From positions 2,158,019 through 2,222,018 of the forward strand of contig NZ_CP036523.1 of the NCBI RefSeq assembly GCF_008151785.1: a stretch of 64,000 nucleotides of DNA, in the 5' to 3' direction. A program made the translations under genes and the position numbers. Source of the stretch: Peptacetobacter hiranonis. GTDB taxonomy: Bacteria > Bacillota > Clostridia > Peptostreptococcales > Peptostreptococcaceae. Positions 54,995 to 64,000 of the stretch are shown in pieces. Under the pieces are notes generated by a model. It was not told the origin of the DNA, made no database searches, and saw only the letters and a list, made by a program, of their open reading frames with translations. Each line of letters starts with the position of its first letter. The first letter of the stretch is position 1.

Positions 54995-56140
54995 TTATCT
55001 ATATTTATTTAATTCTCTTAAACAAGCATTTGTAACCTCATCCATTGGATCAAGTTCATAAGCTCTTTCTATGTAGTAAGCTGCATCATCCATATTTCCA
55101 TTGTTGAAATATGCCATTCCTAGATTACAAAGTATCTCTGGGTCTTCTTTTCTAAGCTTAGCAGCTTTTTCAAAGTATTCTATAGCTCCTTCAAGGTTGT
55201 ATTTCTGAGCTTCTAAAAGTCCCATTTCAACAAGAGTATCAACCTGAGTTGGTCTTAACACTAATATTTTTTCAAAGTATTTCTGGGCATTTTCAATATC
55301 AGCCATACCTTTATATCCAAGTGCTATCATAAATAATAAGTTCCACCAATCTGGAAATTCATCTTCTAATGGAAGAAGTTTTTCTAATCCTTCTTCACAT
55401 TTTCCAGAAAGAACTAGAGTATACCCTTCTTCATACTGAACTTTATAGTCCATCTTACCTAAATTATCTTGAATTTCGGCTACTATATCATCATCTAAGT
55501 CTAATTTTAAAGCTTCTTCCCAAGTTAATTTAGATTTTATATACTGGTCCTGATTGTAGTAATGATATCCTAACTGATAATAAGCTAGACCAAAGTTTGG
55601 ATCTATATTTATTACTCTTTCTAATTTATCAAGTGCATCAAGTAAAAAGTCATTTACAGCTTTTGCATCTTCATCTTTTTTATACTGTTCTGCTATCTGC
55701 TGACAAATTATAGCATAGTGATATAATCCATTTACATCTTCTGGATATTTATTTACTAATGATTTCATATATATTAATGAATCTGTGTATTCACCTATTT
55801 CAAAGTATTTATTAGACATATATCCCATATATGCTTTTAAATCTAAATCTAATCCCTTAGCAAGTGCTTCTATAAATTTATCGTATTCTTCATTGTATTT
55901 GAATGTAGAATCTATCCCCATTATATAAATCATTGCATCTGCTATAGACATAGAGTTTAAGCTTTCCTGAGCAGTTTTGTCTTTTATTCCTTTTACAAGA
56001 ACCTCATTTTTTATTGGAACGTCAAGCCCTTCTGCTGGAATATCATATCCTTTTATCTTAAAATCTCCGTCTGCTTTCAGAGTTATAAAAGCAAGCTCAT
56101 CTGTCTTTTTAAGAAGGTATTTTTCTATTTTATATTTCAT
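54995..56140 (-). CDS. Tetratricopeptide repeat protein
   Basis: 381 residues: an N-terminal non-repeat region (about 1-90), then at least six TPR-like helix pairs (YFEIGEYTDSLIYMKSLVNKYPEDVNGLYHYA, GLAYYQLGYHYYNQDQYIKSKLTWEEAL, ILVLRPTQVDTLVEMGLLEAQKYN, ILCNLGMAYFNNGNMDDAAYYIERAYELDP). No signal peptide. Probably an adaptor. It directly follows the B12-binding radical SAM gene (about 30 nt), so it may assist that enzyme. Confidence 0.85.
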   Translation of the reverse strand: MKYKIEKYLLKKTDELAFITLKADGDFKIKGYDIPAEGLDVPIKNEVLVKGIKDKTAQESLNSMSIADAMIYIMGIDSTFKYNEEYDKFIEALAKGLDLDLKAYMGYMSNKYFEIGEYTDSLIYMKSLVNKYPEDVNGLYHYAIICQQIAEQYKKDEDAKAVNDFLLDALDKLERVINIDPNFGLAYYQLGYHYYNQDQYIKSKLTWEEALKLDLDDDIVAEIQDNLGKMDYKVQYEEGYTLVLSGKCEEGLEKLLPLEDEFPDWWNLLFMIALGYKGMADIENAQKYFEKILVLRPTQVDTLVEMGLLEAQKYNLEGAIEYFEKAAKLRKEDPEILCNLGMAYFNNGNMDDAAYYIERAYELDPMDEVTNACLRELNKYR

Positions 56141-56172
56141 ATTTATTCACCTTTCCTTTTTTGTATATTCAA

Positions 56173-57927
56173 CTAAATTTCCACTCTATAGGATAGAGAT
56201 TTTTCAAATATCTTTGAAATATCATAATCGAACATCACTATATTGTCAATCTTTTCAGGATTTATCATAATACTTTCTTTTAATGCCTCTACATCGTATC
56301 TAAATGGCTCAAACTGAACATATTTTATTATCATTTTAGCTGGAGTATCGAAGTGTTTTGGAATATACTTCTTAACATTATCATCATCCTGAAGGAATAC
56401 ATGACATCTATTTTTAAAGTCCTCAGGATAATTTCTAACAAAGAAATCTGGTACATTGCTAGTTTTTCCAAGAGATACATAATCGTATTTTAGAATATCT
56501 CTAAATAATTCTATATCCTCTCCAATTCTTTCTTCATAAAAATCTAATAAAATTTTATAGTTCTGATTTTTTCCCTGACCTGCATCAAAGTACCCATTTG
56601 AGTCGTGGTACTCAGCAAATTCTTCATAGAATTTGAATGGAGACTCTCTATAATATCTCTTTACAATAAATTCCATAGACATTTTAAAGTTTCCTGAGTT
56701 GTAGTATCTTTCAACCATTTCCTCTATATCTTTTAGTTTTAATATTTCTCCATAAGAAATATATTTATTAGATAATACCTCGTAAGGAGGATATGATTTA
56801 TACTCAAAACCATGCATATCAGCCATTTTTCTTATTCCAGTTCCCTTAATCATCTTTAAAAATCCTAGCTGAAGCTGCTCGATTTCTAAATTATATACAT
56901 CATTAAATGATTTTTCAAACCCTTTGTACCCTTCATAAGGTAAACCTGCTATTAAATCTAGGTGCTGATGTATATTTTTATAAGATTCTATCTGTTTTAC
57001 AACTTTAGATAATTTTACAAAATCGTCTTTTCTTCCACATGCCTCAAGTACATTTTGGTCTGTAGACTGAACACCTATTTCAAACTGGAATAAACCTGGC
57101 TTACAGTCTTTTAAGAATTCCAACATCTCATCGTCAATTAAATGAGCAGTTACCTCAAAATGATATGTCGTAAATCCATTATCATTTTCCATAAGGAATT
57201 TCATTATATCCATAGCAGTTTTTTTCTTCGCATTGAATGTTCTATCTATAAACTTTATCTGTGCAACTCTGGCATCTATAAGATTTTTTAAATCTTTTTT
57301 AACTCTATCCAAGCTAAAATATCTAAGACCTTTAATTGCTGATGATAGGCAGTACTGACAGTTAAATGGACATCCTCTTGAAGATTCATAGTAAACTATT
57401 CTATTTTCGTATTCTTTAGGATCCATATTATCATATGGACTAGGGATTAAATCTAAATCCTGTAGATAAGGTCTTTCTTCATTAACTACAACTTTTTCTC
57501 CATCTCTCCAAACAAGACCTTTTATATCAGCTGCATTCATTTTGCCGTTTAACATTAAGCAAACATCTCTAAATGTAACCTCACCCTCGCCATAAAGAAT
57601 ATAGTCTATAAATTTATGCTCTTTCATTAAGTTTTCGCTGTCGTAACTAACCTCAGGTCCACCTAAACCTATTATTAAATTAGGCATAACCTTTTTTAAA
57701 TTTTCGCAAAGGCTCATTATATCTACAACATTCCAAATATATACAGAGAAAAATACAGCATCATATCCACCTTTGTATATATCCTTTAAAATATAATCAG
57801 CCTGATTATTTATCGTATATTCTCTTATTTCTGTTTCCTGTACATCTTTTGCAAATTCTTTTAAATATCTTATCGCTAAATTTGTATGAATAAATTTAGA
57901 GTTAAGGGTTGTAAGTAATATCTTCAA
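56173..57927 (-). CDS. B12-binding domain radical SAM protein (DUF4080 type)
   Basis: 584 residues from a TTG at 57927 that has GGAGGG seven bases upstream. Cobalamin-binding-like N-terminal domain (KILLTTLNSKFIHTNLAIRYL, VFFSVYIWNV, GLGGPEVSYD), then radical SAM CxxxCxxC in ESSRGCPFNCQYCLSSAIKG, then Elp3-like EVTAHLIDDEMLEFL. The C-terminal 200 residues match the DUF4080-like extension (KFYEEFAEYH). Substrate unknown. Other family members are annotated only by domain. Confidence 0.85.
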   Translation of the reverse strand: MKILLTTLNSKFIHTNLAIRYLKEFAKDVQETEIREYTINNQADYILKDIYKGGYDAVFFSVYIWNVVDIMSLCENLKKVMPNLIIGLGGPEVSYDSENLMKEHKFIDYILYGEGEVTFRDVCLMLNGKMNAADIKGLVWRDGEKVVVNEERPYLQDLDLIPSPYDNMDPKEYENRIVYYESSRGCPFNCQYCLSSAIKGLRYFSLDRVKKDLKNLIDARVAQIKFIDRTFNAKKKTAMDIMKFLMENDNGFTTYHFEVTAHLIDDEMLEFLKDCKPGLFQFEIGVQSTDQNVLEACGRKDDFVKLSKVVKQIESYKNIHQHLDLIAGLPYEGYKGFEKSFNDVYNLEIEQLQLGFLKMIKGTGIRKMADMHGFEYKSYPPYEVLSNKYISYGEILKLKDIEEMVERYYNSGNFKMSMEFIVKRYYRESPFKFYEEFAEYHDSNGYFDAGQGKNQNYKILLDFYEERIGEDIELFRDILKYDYVSLGKTSNVPDFFVRNYPEDFKNRCHVFLQDDDNVKKYIPKHFDTPAKMIIKYVQFEPFRYDVEALKESIMINPEKIDNIVMFDYDISKIFEKSLSYRVEI

Positions 57928-58098
57928 AAAATCACCCTCCAAAATTCTTTTTATATTTATTTTTGCAATATTTTCATCTATTTCAGTTTAATATTGCAAC
58001 ATTCTCATCTTTCCTTGTATTTTGTTCTTTATTTTATTATTATAATAATTGTAGGTAATATATTATAATCGTCTATTTTGACAGAAAGGATAGCTATC

Positions 58099-58302
58099 AT
58101 GGAAAAATTCGAAAAAGTCTCACTTAATGATTTATCTGTTCAAGATCTTCTTCTTATAATAAAAGCCCTTGAATACACTAACGAAAATACTAAACTAAAT
58201 GTATTTGGCGATCTTAGAAATAATCTTGTAAAAGAGCTTTGTTTCCTTACTGAAACAACTGAAGAAGAATTTCTTTCTTATATCGAATCTAAATCAGAAT
58301 AA
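58099..58302 (+). CDS. Small acidic protein of unknown function
   Basis: 67 residues starting at the ATG at 58099, which has AAAGGA about 8 nt upstream; a further in-frame start at 58078 lacks a site. Helical and acidic: EKFEKVSLNDLSVQDLLLIIKALEY, then a tail TTEEEFLSYIESKSE. No cysteine, no membrane segment. Lies alone on the plus strand between two minus-strand genes. Not recognised. Confidence 0.55.
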   Translation: MEKFEKVSLNDLSVQDLLLIIKALEYTNENTKLNVFGDLRNNLVKELCFLTETTEEEFLSYIESKSE

Positions 58303-58308
58303 TTCTAA

Positions 58309-59235
58309 TTAAGATTTTTTAGCAAATCTAAAGCAGTACTCTCCTGATTTAGCTTGCACATTTATTTTTAATAAATTTCCATTTATAATCTTTGATTTTA
58401 CTGTAAGCTTGTTTAATATAGGGTCTTGAATCGAATCACCCTCATTTAACGAAATAATTTCCAGCGGATTTGCCTTAGCATGATACTCTTTTTTATTAAT
58501 TTTATATTTTTTAAGTTTTACAGTATATTCAGCCATGGAATCCACAAAGTCTATATTCTCTATTTCCGTTGAAATCTTTTGACCTAATAGCGAGAATAGG
58601 ACTTTTTTTATTGAATCTATATCATACTTTTCATCTCTATCTTCAACATATATATCAAAAATAGCATCAAGTAATCCTGAGCATATATCACTACTAGAAT
58701 TTCTCTTTCCATCTTTATACTCATCTATAGTCTTTATAAGACCAATTCTGTACATCTGGAATTTTACTACATTAGATTTTTCCATATCTATATTTAAAGA
58801 AATCACTCTTTCTTTTATCATGTCCATTATCTCATCATACTCAATAGATGGATTTTTTAATAAACTATGAATTAATTCACTGTAAATCAACGTTGCAATT
58901 AAATATTCGCTATACTTATTTTCAATTTTAAAGTACATAACATATTTTTTTACAAGTTCAACAAGCTCTTTATCACATTTTTCTCCAGCATTATTTCCCA
59001 ATATTACCGGAAGAAAAATATTTAAAAGATTTTCACCATTGTACTCAGCTCCATAAAACTTATAATATCTAAGCTCATCTCTAAGTCTATTATTATCTAC
59101 AAATAAATATCTCTGCTTAAAATCATCTATTAGACATTTTGTATTTACAAGCATTAACATTTTTATTATATCACTATCTGTATCAAACGCACTTATATAG
59201 GCATTTTTTACAAAATTATCTATTTGATTTTCCAT
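58309..59235 (-). CDS. Unknown 308-residue protein
   Basis: Not recognised. Predicted soluble and mostly helical (residues 1-215), with a C-terminal beta-rich part (about 225-308) that ends SGEYCFRFAKKS. Repeated Asp/Glu-Lys patches; no catalytic motif, signal peptide or coiled coil obvious. It follows argS on the same strand and is separated from it by a terminator. The start ATG has AGGTG upstream. Confidence 0.5.
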   Translation of the reverse strand: MENQIDNFVKNAYISAFDTDSDIIKMLMLVNTKCLIDDFKQRYLFVDNNRLRDELRYYKFYGAEYNGENLLNIFLPVILGNNAGEKCDKELVELVKKYVMYFKIENKYSEYLIATLIYSELIHSLLKNPSIEYDEIMDMIKERVISLNIDMEKSNVVKFQMYRIGLIKTIDEYKDGKRNSSSDICSGLLDAIFDIYVEDRDEKYDIDSIKKVLFSLLGQKISTEIENIDFVDSMAEYTVKLKKYKINKKEYHAKANPLEIISLNEGDSIQDPILNKLTVKSKIINGNLLKINVQAKSGEYCFRFAKKS

Positions 59236-59252
59236 AATTTCACCTCTAATTT

Positions 59253-59287
59253 AAAAAAAGAGGCTTATAAAAATAAACCTCTCTCTT
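59253..59287 (-). terminator. Terminator of argS
   Basis: AGAGAGGTTTATTTTTATAAGCCTCTTTTTTT on the minus strand; a GAGG(T/C)TTAT stem behind argS. Confidence 0.75.
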
Positions 59288-59314
59288 TACTCTAAACTAC
59301 TTTAAATCTAAAAA

Positions 59315-61012
59315 CTACATTTTGTGTGGTGCGTGCATTCCTAATAATGCAAGACCATTTTCTATTGACTGTCTTGTAGCTTCAACAAGAGCAAGTCTTG
59401 CTTTTCTTAATTCTGCATCGTCTACAAGTATTGGGTTGTCATGATAGAATTTATTGAATGCCTGAGCAAGATCTAGTACAAATCTTGTTACTATATGAGG
59501 CTCATTTTTCTTCATTGATGCAAGTATACATTTGTTGAATGATTCTATAACTTTTAGAACTTCTGAGCTTCCTTCATCAGAAAGTAGGCTGTAATCTATA
59601 TCAGAAGTAACCTCTTCGTTAGCTTTTCTTAATACTGCACAACATCTAGCGTGAGTGTACTGTACATAAGGTCCAGTTTCTCCATCAAAGCTAAGTGTTT
59701 TATCCCAAGAGAATGTGTAGTCTTTTATTCTGCTGTTTGATAATTCCTGGAATACTACTGCACCTACACCTACCTGTTTAGCTATTTCATCAACATTTTC
59801 AGCGTTAGGATTCTTAGTAAGTATTATATCTTTAGTTTTTTCTATTGCCTGTCTTAAAACGTCTTCAAGGAATACTACTCTACCTTTTCTAGTAGACATT
59901 GTTCCACTTTCAAGAGCAACCATACCAAATGGAACGTGAACAAGGTCTTTAGACCATTCGTATCCCATAAGTTCTAGTACTTTGAATAACTGCTGGAAGT
60001 GAAGTGCCTGCTGAGAACCAACTACATATAAACATTTATCGAAATCATAAGTTTCTTTTCTGTATATAGCAGCTGCTAAATCTCTTGTCATATATAATGT
60101 TGAACCGTCTTTTTTAGTTATAAGAGCTGGAGTTAAATTATATGCGTCAAGATTTACTATATTTGTTCCTTCAGATTCTTCTAGTAATCCTTTTTCTTTT
60201 ATTAAATCTATTACTCTATCCATTTTATCTGAATAGAAACTTTCTCCTGCGTATGAATCGAATTCTATATCTAAAAGGTCGTAAACTCTTGAGAATTCTT
60301 TTAAACTTTCATCTCTGAACCACTGCCATAAAGCTTTAGCTTCTTCATCACCGTTTTCTAATTTTGTAAACCATGCTCTAGCTTCATCTTCCATTTCTGG
60401 ATGTACTTCAGCTTCATCGTGGAATCTTACGTATAATTTTAATAATTCTGGTATTGGGTTGCTTTCTACTGTTTCTTTATCTCCCCATAATTTGAATGCT
60501 ACTATTAATTTACCGAACTGTGTTCCGTAGTCACCAAGATGGTTTATTCTAACCATATTGTATCCCTGAGAATTATATATTTTGTATAGTGCATTGCCTA
60601 TAACTGTAGTTCTTATATGCCCTATATGGAATGGTTTTGCTATGTTAGGAGAAGAGAAGTCAACTACAACAGTTTTTCCTTTTCCTAATTCACTTTTACC
60701 GTAGTTTTCTTTTTCAGTAAGAACTTTGTTTATAACTGTTTCAGCTAATTTTGATTTATCTACGAAGAAGTTCACATATCCTCCTAGCTGAACAACTTTT
60801 GATATAGATCCTTTTGGTTCTATCTTTCCTGCTATATCTTCAGCTATCATATTTGGCGCTTTTCTAAATATTTTAGCTAATTTAAAACAAGGGAATGCAT
60901 AATCTCCCATTTCTTTATTAGGTGGTATTTCTATATAGCTCTGTATTTCTTCTAAAGTAAGGTCTTCTATCTGTTCCTTTAAAGCAGAAGCTACTTCTAA
61001 TTTAAAATCCAT
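59315..61012 (-). CDS. argS: Arginyl-tRNA synthetase
   Basis: 565 residues, class I synthetase. N-terminal Add-1 domain, HIGH motif as FHIGHIRTTVIGN near 130 in FSSPNIAKPFHIGH, a KMSKS equivalent MSTRKGRVV, and a C-terminal DALR anticodon-binding domain (NKFYHDNPILV, ENGLALLGM). The standard length. No T-box or leader was found in the 170 bp upstream, although the ABC operon at 24-28 kb appears to have an arginine T-box. Confidence 0.97.
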   Translation of the reverse strand: MDFKLEVASALKEQIEDLTLEEIQSYIEIPPNKEMGDYAFPCFKLAKIFRKAPNMIAEDIAGKIEPKGSISKVVQLGGYVNFFVDKSKLAETVINKVLTEKENYGKSELGKGKTVVVDFSSPNIAKPFHIGHIRTTVIGNALYKIYNSQGYNMVRINHLGDYGTQFGKLIVAFKLWGDKETVESNPIPELLKLYVRFHDEAEVHPEMEDEARAWFTKLENGDEEAKALWQWFRDESLKEFSRVYDLLDIEFDSYAGESFYSDKMDRVIDLIKEKGLLEESEGTNIVNLDAYNLTPALITKKDGSTLYMTRDLAAAIYRKETYDFDKCLYVVGSQQALHFQQLFKVLELMGYEWSKDLVHVPFGMVALESGTMSTRKGRVVFLEDVLRQAIEKTKDIILTKNPNAENVDEIAKQVGVGAVVFQELSNSRIKDYTFSWDKTLSFDGETGPYVQYTHARCCAVLRKANEEVTSDIDYSLLSDEGSSEVLKVIESFNKCILASMKKNEPHIVTRFVLDLAQAFNKFYHDNPILVDDAELRKARLALVEATRQSIENGLALLGMHAPHKM

Positions 61013-61186
61013 TATTTCTTCCTCCTCAAATATTTTCTTTATATATTATTAATTTTCTTTATATTTTCCGTACAAAAATCATATTTTTTCGATTTTACAT
61101 ACTTACACTTATCTCTCTATGTTAAAACAATTTCAACTATTTTTCAAGGTGTTTAGACAATTTAATATGTCATTTTTTATTTTCAT

Positions 61187-61648
61187 TTATTTTTGTCTTT
61201 TCTGTTCTAAATCTTTCTCGCTAATAGCTCTTATTCCGTTCATTTCAAATAATGCTGCAGTTACACCTTTCCCAACTTTCTTTATTCCTTTAAATTCTCC
61301 ATTGTGTATTTTATTAACGCCACAAGAAGGACTTCCTTCTTTTAAAATAGCCAACTCAGCATCATACTTTTTAGCCTCTTCTAAACTAATCCGAGCACCC
61401 TTCATATACTCTTTTGTAACATCTACTCCCACTCTAGATATAACCTTACAATTTCCATCTATTACATCTTTTCCTTCTCCACCTATTATCTCTGCAGGCT
61501 CTCTTGGAGTAGAAAGGCCTCCTGTACATTCTGGGCAAATAGTTATGTATTCCTTTCCCTCTAAATAACTTAAAACAGCCTCATTTCTATTATTTCCACC
61601 ACTGTACTTACAATTTTCTCCAACTAAACAAGCTGATACAACTACCAT
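61187..61648 (-). CDS. DUF523 domain protein
   Basis: 153 residues. The DUF523 signature SACLVGENCKYSGGNNRNEAV opens the protein, then ICPECTGGLSTPREPAEI and KEGSPSCGVNKIHNGEF. Conserved cysteines C8, C13, C38, C41 and the SPSCG block suggest metal or Fe-S binding. No function is established for this family. It lies downstream of mutS2 but separated by the structured element. Confidence 0.88.
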   Translation of the reverse strand: MVVVSACLVGENCKYSGGNNRNEAVLSYLEGKEYITICPECTGGLSTPREPAEIIGGEGKDVIDGNCKVISRVGVDVTKEYMKGARISLEEAKKYDAELAILKEGSPSCGVNKIHNGEFKGIKKVGKGVTAALFEMNGIRAISEKDLEQKRQK

Positions 61649-61868
61649 AACCTCATCCTCCTAATCTATATTAAAACTAATAAAAATAATAACTTTCTCA
61701 TATACTAATTATACCTTTATCCACATGCTCTTGTCCTAAAATATTTTCCTAACAAAACATTAAAAAAATAAACTTTACTAATAAATATTCTCTATATTTT
61801 CTTATTAAAAAACATTTCTATAATTACAGGTCACAATTTACTAACATTAAAAAAATTTTATTAAATAG

Positions 61869-61991
61869 AAAAAAGGTGATGTTCAATCAAACAGCAACAA
61901 TCTACAGACGATTTTTACATTAGCCTCGAACAACGTTCGAGATTTAAAAAAATCGTCGAAGCCTGGCGCGTTTGATGAACCTCACCTTTTT
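61869..61991 (-). repeat. Structured element with conserved internal loop, copy 2
   Basis: Outer stem AAAAAGGTGATGTTCAATC/GATGAACCTCACCTTTTT (one mismatch and one bulge). Inside, plus-strand CAACAATCTACAG and CGAAGCCTGG flank a stem GACGATTTTT/AAAAATCGTC capped by CTCGAA/TTCGAG. Architecture and internal-loop sequence equal copy 1; the stems are different sequence. It starts about 11 nt behind the mutS2 stop. Confidence 0.65.
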
Positions 61992-62002
61992 CTTTTAATC
62001 TA

Positions 62003-64000
62003 TTATTTTAATGTTACAATTGTGACACCTACGCCACCTTCACCGTATCCACCCGGTCTTTTTTTCTTTACATGTTTATTCTTTTTAAGAACATCCTGAA
62101 GTCCTGTCTTTAATACTCCAGTCCCAACACCATGTATTACAGTTACCTGTTCTAAACCTGCAACTGTAGCATCATCAAGATACTTTTCAAGTTCAAGAGT
62201 TGCCTCTTCAAGATTCATTCCTCTTAAATCAACTTCTCCTTTTACTCTTCCTGATTTTGCTTTTATTACACTTCTAGTTTTCTTAGTAACTGTAGCCTGC
62301 TGCTGATTCTTAATTCTCTGAAGAGACTTATATGGTAGGGTCATCTTCATTATACCAATCTGTACAACTGCTTCTTTCTTTTTATCATCAGCTGAAACAA
62401 CTGTACCTTCCTGGTTAAGTGTAATTACTTTTACATCTTCACCAACCTTTAAGTTTTTAATCTCCTTTGAAGCTACTTTAGGCACTATCATGCTCTTAAC
62501 AGTAGGCTGTAGACTTCCCATTGAATCCGTCAATTCTTTTCTAAGCTGCTCAATCTGTCTATTTTTTTCTTTAGATGCTCTTTCTTGTTCTAATTCTCTA
62601 AGACGTTTTATTATTTCATCTACTTCTTCTTTTGCCTGTCTTGTTATAGAGAATGCCTCACTTCTAGCTCTTTCCATCATCTTTTCTTTCTGATTAGTTA
62701 GTTTTTCTAGTTTTTCGGCCTCTGCATCTCTTATCATCTGTATTTCAGTTTTTAATTTTTCAGCTTCTGCTCTATCTTCTTCTGCTTTTATTCTATTCTT
62801 TTCTACATTTTGAAGAAGGTCTTCAAGTTCTATATTTTCTGTATTTATAAATTCTTTAGCTCTATTTATAACAAATTCGCTAAGCCCTAATTTTTTCGAT
62901 ATTTCAAAGGCATTAGATTTTCCTGGCACTCCGATAAGAAGTCTATATGTTGGACTTAATGTTTCAACATCAAACTCAACCGCAGCATTTTCAACACCTT
63001 TTTTAGTAAGGGCATAGTTTTTAAGTTCACTGTAATGAGTAGTAGCTATACATTTTGCTCCTGCCATCCGAACATCTTCTAGTATTGCTATTGCAAGTGC
63101 TGCACCTTCTACTGGATCTGTTCCTGCTCCAAGTTCGTCAAATATTACTAAAGAATCTTCTGTAACCTTATCTAATATAGATACAATTCTAGTCATATGA
63201 GATGAGAATGTAGATAAACTCTGTTCTATACTCTGCTCATCACCTATATCTGCAAATATATTGTCGTATACACACATACTACTTCCAAAATCAGCTGGTA
63301 TATGTAGACCACTCTGTGTCATAAGCGCAAATAAACCTACCGTTTTAATAGTTACTGTTTTACCACCTGTATTTGGTCCTGTTATAACTAATGTGTGGAA
63401 TTCATCTCCAAGATATATAGTATTTGCAATAACTTTTTTAGGATCTAGCAATGGATGACGTCCATTTTTTATTACAAAGCTTTTGTCCTTATTAAGCTTA
63501 GGATCTATACCTTTCATTTCTAATGAAAGTTTACCTTTTGCAAATATAAAATCTATTTTTTCTAGTATTTCTTGATTTGATATAATCTCTCTAGCTATTT
63601 CACCTATCATCTTTGATAATTCAGCTAGTATTCTTTCAATTTCTTCTTGCTCATCTAATTTTAACTTTCTAAGCTCGTTGTTCATCTCAACTATGCTCAT
63701 TGGCTCAATGAATAAAGTTGCACCAGATGAAGATTGATCATGTACTATCCCAGCTACAACAGATCTATATTCCGCTTTTACAGGAACAACAAATCTATCT
63801 CCTCTCATAGAAATAATACTATCTTGTAAGTATTTCTGGTATGTAGCTGAAGATATTATAGTATTTAGCTTTGATCTTATAGACTGATTTTTCTGTACGA
63901 TTTTTCTTCTTATATCCCTAAGTGTATGAGATGCACTGTCTGCAATCTCTATTTCACTAACTATGGCATTGTATACTGCGTCTTCTATTTCCCTGTGTAT
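62003..64000 (-). CDS. mutS2: MutS2, C-terminal part (5' end beyond window)
   Basis: 666 codons are inside the window; the frame is open to base 64000. They include the end of the core/clamp helices (RGDRFVVPVKAEYRS), the ABC-type ATPase: Walker A VITGPNTGGKTVTIKT, FADIGDEQSIEQSLSTFSSHM, VIFDELGAGTDPVEGAALA, ATTHYSELK; then a coiled coil (about 500-625 of the full protein) and the C-terminal Smr nuclease domain with KGEVDLRGMNLEEA and VIHGVGTGVLKT. MutS2 suppresses recombination and, in some Firmicutes, rescues collided ribosomes. Confidence 0.95.
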   Translation of the reverse strand: MHREIEDAVYNAIVSEIEIADSASHTLRDIRRKIVQKNQSIRSKLNTIISSATYQKYLQDSIISMRGDRFVVPVKAEYRSVVAGIVHDQSSSGATLFIEPMSIVEMNNELRKLKLDEQEEIERILAELSKMIGEIAREIISNQEILEKIDFIFAKGKLSLEMKGIDPKLNKDKSFVIKNGRHPLLDPKKVIANTIYLGDEFHTLVITGPNTGGKTVTIKTVGLFALMTQSGLHIPADFGSSMCVYDNIFADIGDEQSIEQSLSTFSSHMTRIVSILDKVTEDSLVIFDELGAGTDPVEGAALAIAILEDVRMAGAKCIATTHYSELKNYALTKKGVENAAVEFDVETLSPTYRLLIGVPGKSNAFEISKKLGLSEFVINRAKEFINTENIELEDLLQNVEKNRIKAEEDRAEAEKLKTEIQMIRDAEAEKLEKLTNQKEKMMERARSEAFSITRQAKEEVDEIIKRLRELEQERASKEKNRQIEQLRKELTDSMGSLQPTVKSMIVPKVASKEIKNLKVGEDVKVITLNQEGTVVSADDKKKEAVVQIGIMKMTLPYKSLQRIKNQQQATVTKKTRSVIKAKSGRVKGEVDLRGMNLEEATLELEKYLDDATVAGLEQVTVIHGVGTGVLKTGLQDVLKKNKHVKKKRPGGYGEGGVGVTIVTLK

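Overview
The window is AT-rich DNA from a low-GC anaerobic Clostridia. The gene set suggests something near the Peptostreptococcaceae: pyruvate formate-lyase with its activase, formyl-, methenyl- and methylene-THF enzymes with a MetF/MetV methylene-THF reductase pair, phosphate butyryltransferase, T-box control and a ClC channel. The species cannot be named from the sequence. Most genes lie on the minus strand. Every stop codon I checked outside the Sao locus is TAA or TAG.

Layout. 1-6.6 kb (minus): start of an HscC-type Hsp70, a membrane protein, yebC, nadE, yigZ, a PPC/DUF296 protein, a Nudix-like protein with a degenerate Nudix box, a duplicated HEAT-like protein, and hflX. hflX has a long leader with its own promoter, a five-codon upstream ORF and a terminator. 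7.1-14.4 kb: a nine-cysteine small protein, a DUF1461 membrane protein, an ABC-F protein, a class A PBP and a DEAD-box helicase. 14.9-21.1 kb: pflB-pflA, a nitroreductase, thiI and a cysteine desulfurase. 21.6-28.2 kb: a candidate small RNA and two amino-acid ABC transporters. The second has two tandem substrate-binding genes behind a T-box leader whose antiterminator/terminator module is duplicated. 28.2-36.2 kb: a UvrD-like helicase, a ClC channel, tRNA-Ser(GCU), a histidinol-phosphatase, metF-metV, folD and fchA.

37.3-43.9 kb holds the most unusual system. It is a minus-strand operon (thioredoxin-like protein, ArsP-like permease, Cys-Cys-COOH protein, two substrate-binding proteins, ABC permease, ATPase, MerB-like lyase) with a convergent DsrE-like gene. 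Four of these genes carry one in-frame TGA each. In all four, translation resumes with the expected family sequence. In three, the TGA is next to or paired with a cysteine (UPTC, CU, CU), and a hairpin starts 10-12 nt downstream, the spacing expected of bacterial SECIS elements. I read them as selenoproteins. The layout matches what I remember as the NCBI-named Sao (selenocysteine-assisted organometal) locus, which has been described from comparative genomics; I do not know of biochemical characterisation. A plausible reading is capture and import of an organometal compound, C-metal bond cleavage by SaoL, relay through selenol/thiol carriers (SaoT, SaoD, SaoC) and export through SaoE.

44.1-49.3 kb is an ilvN-ilvC-ilvD-ilvB operon controlled by an attenuator whose 18-residue leader peptide has four consecutive leucine codons. 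49.4-64 kb carries unknown small proteins, fhs, ptb, a YczE/YitT-like protein, a TPR protein, a B12-binding radical SAM protein, argS, a DUF523 protein and most of mutS2. Two copies of an unrecognised structured element with a conserved internal loop sit directly behind the TPR gene and mutS2.
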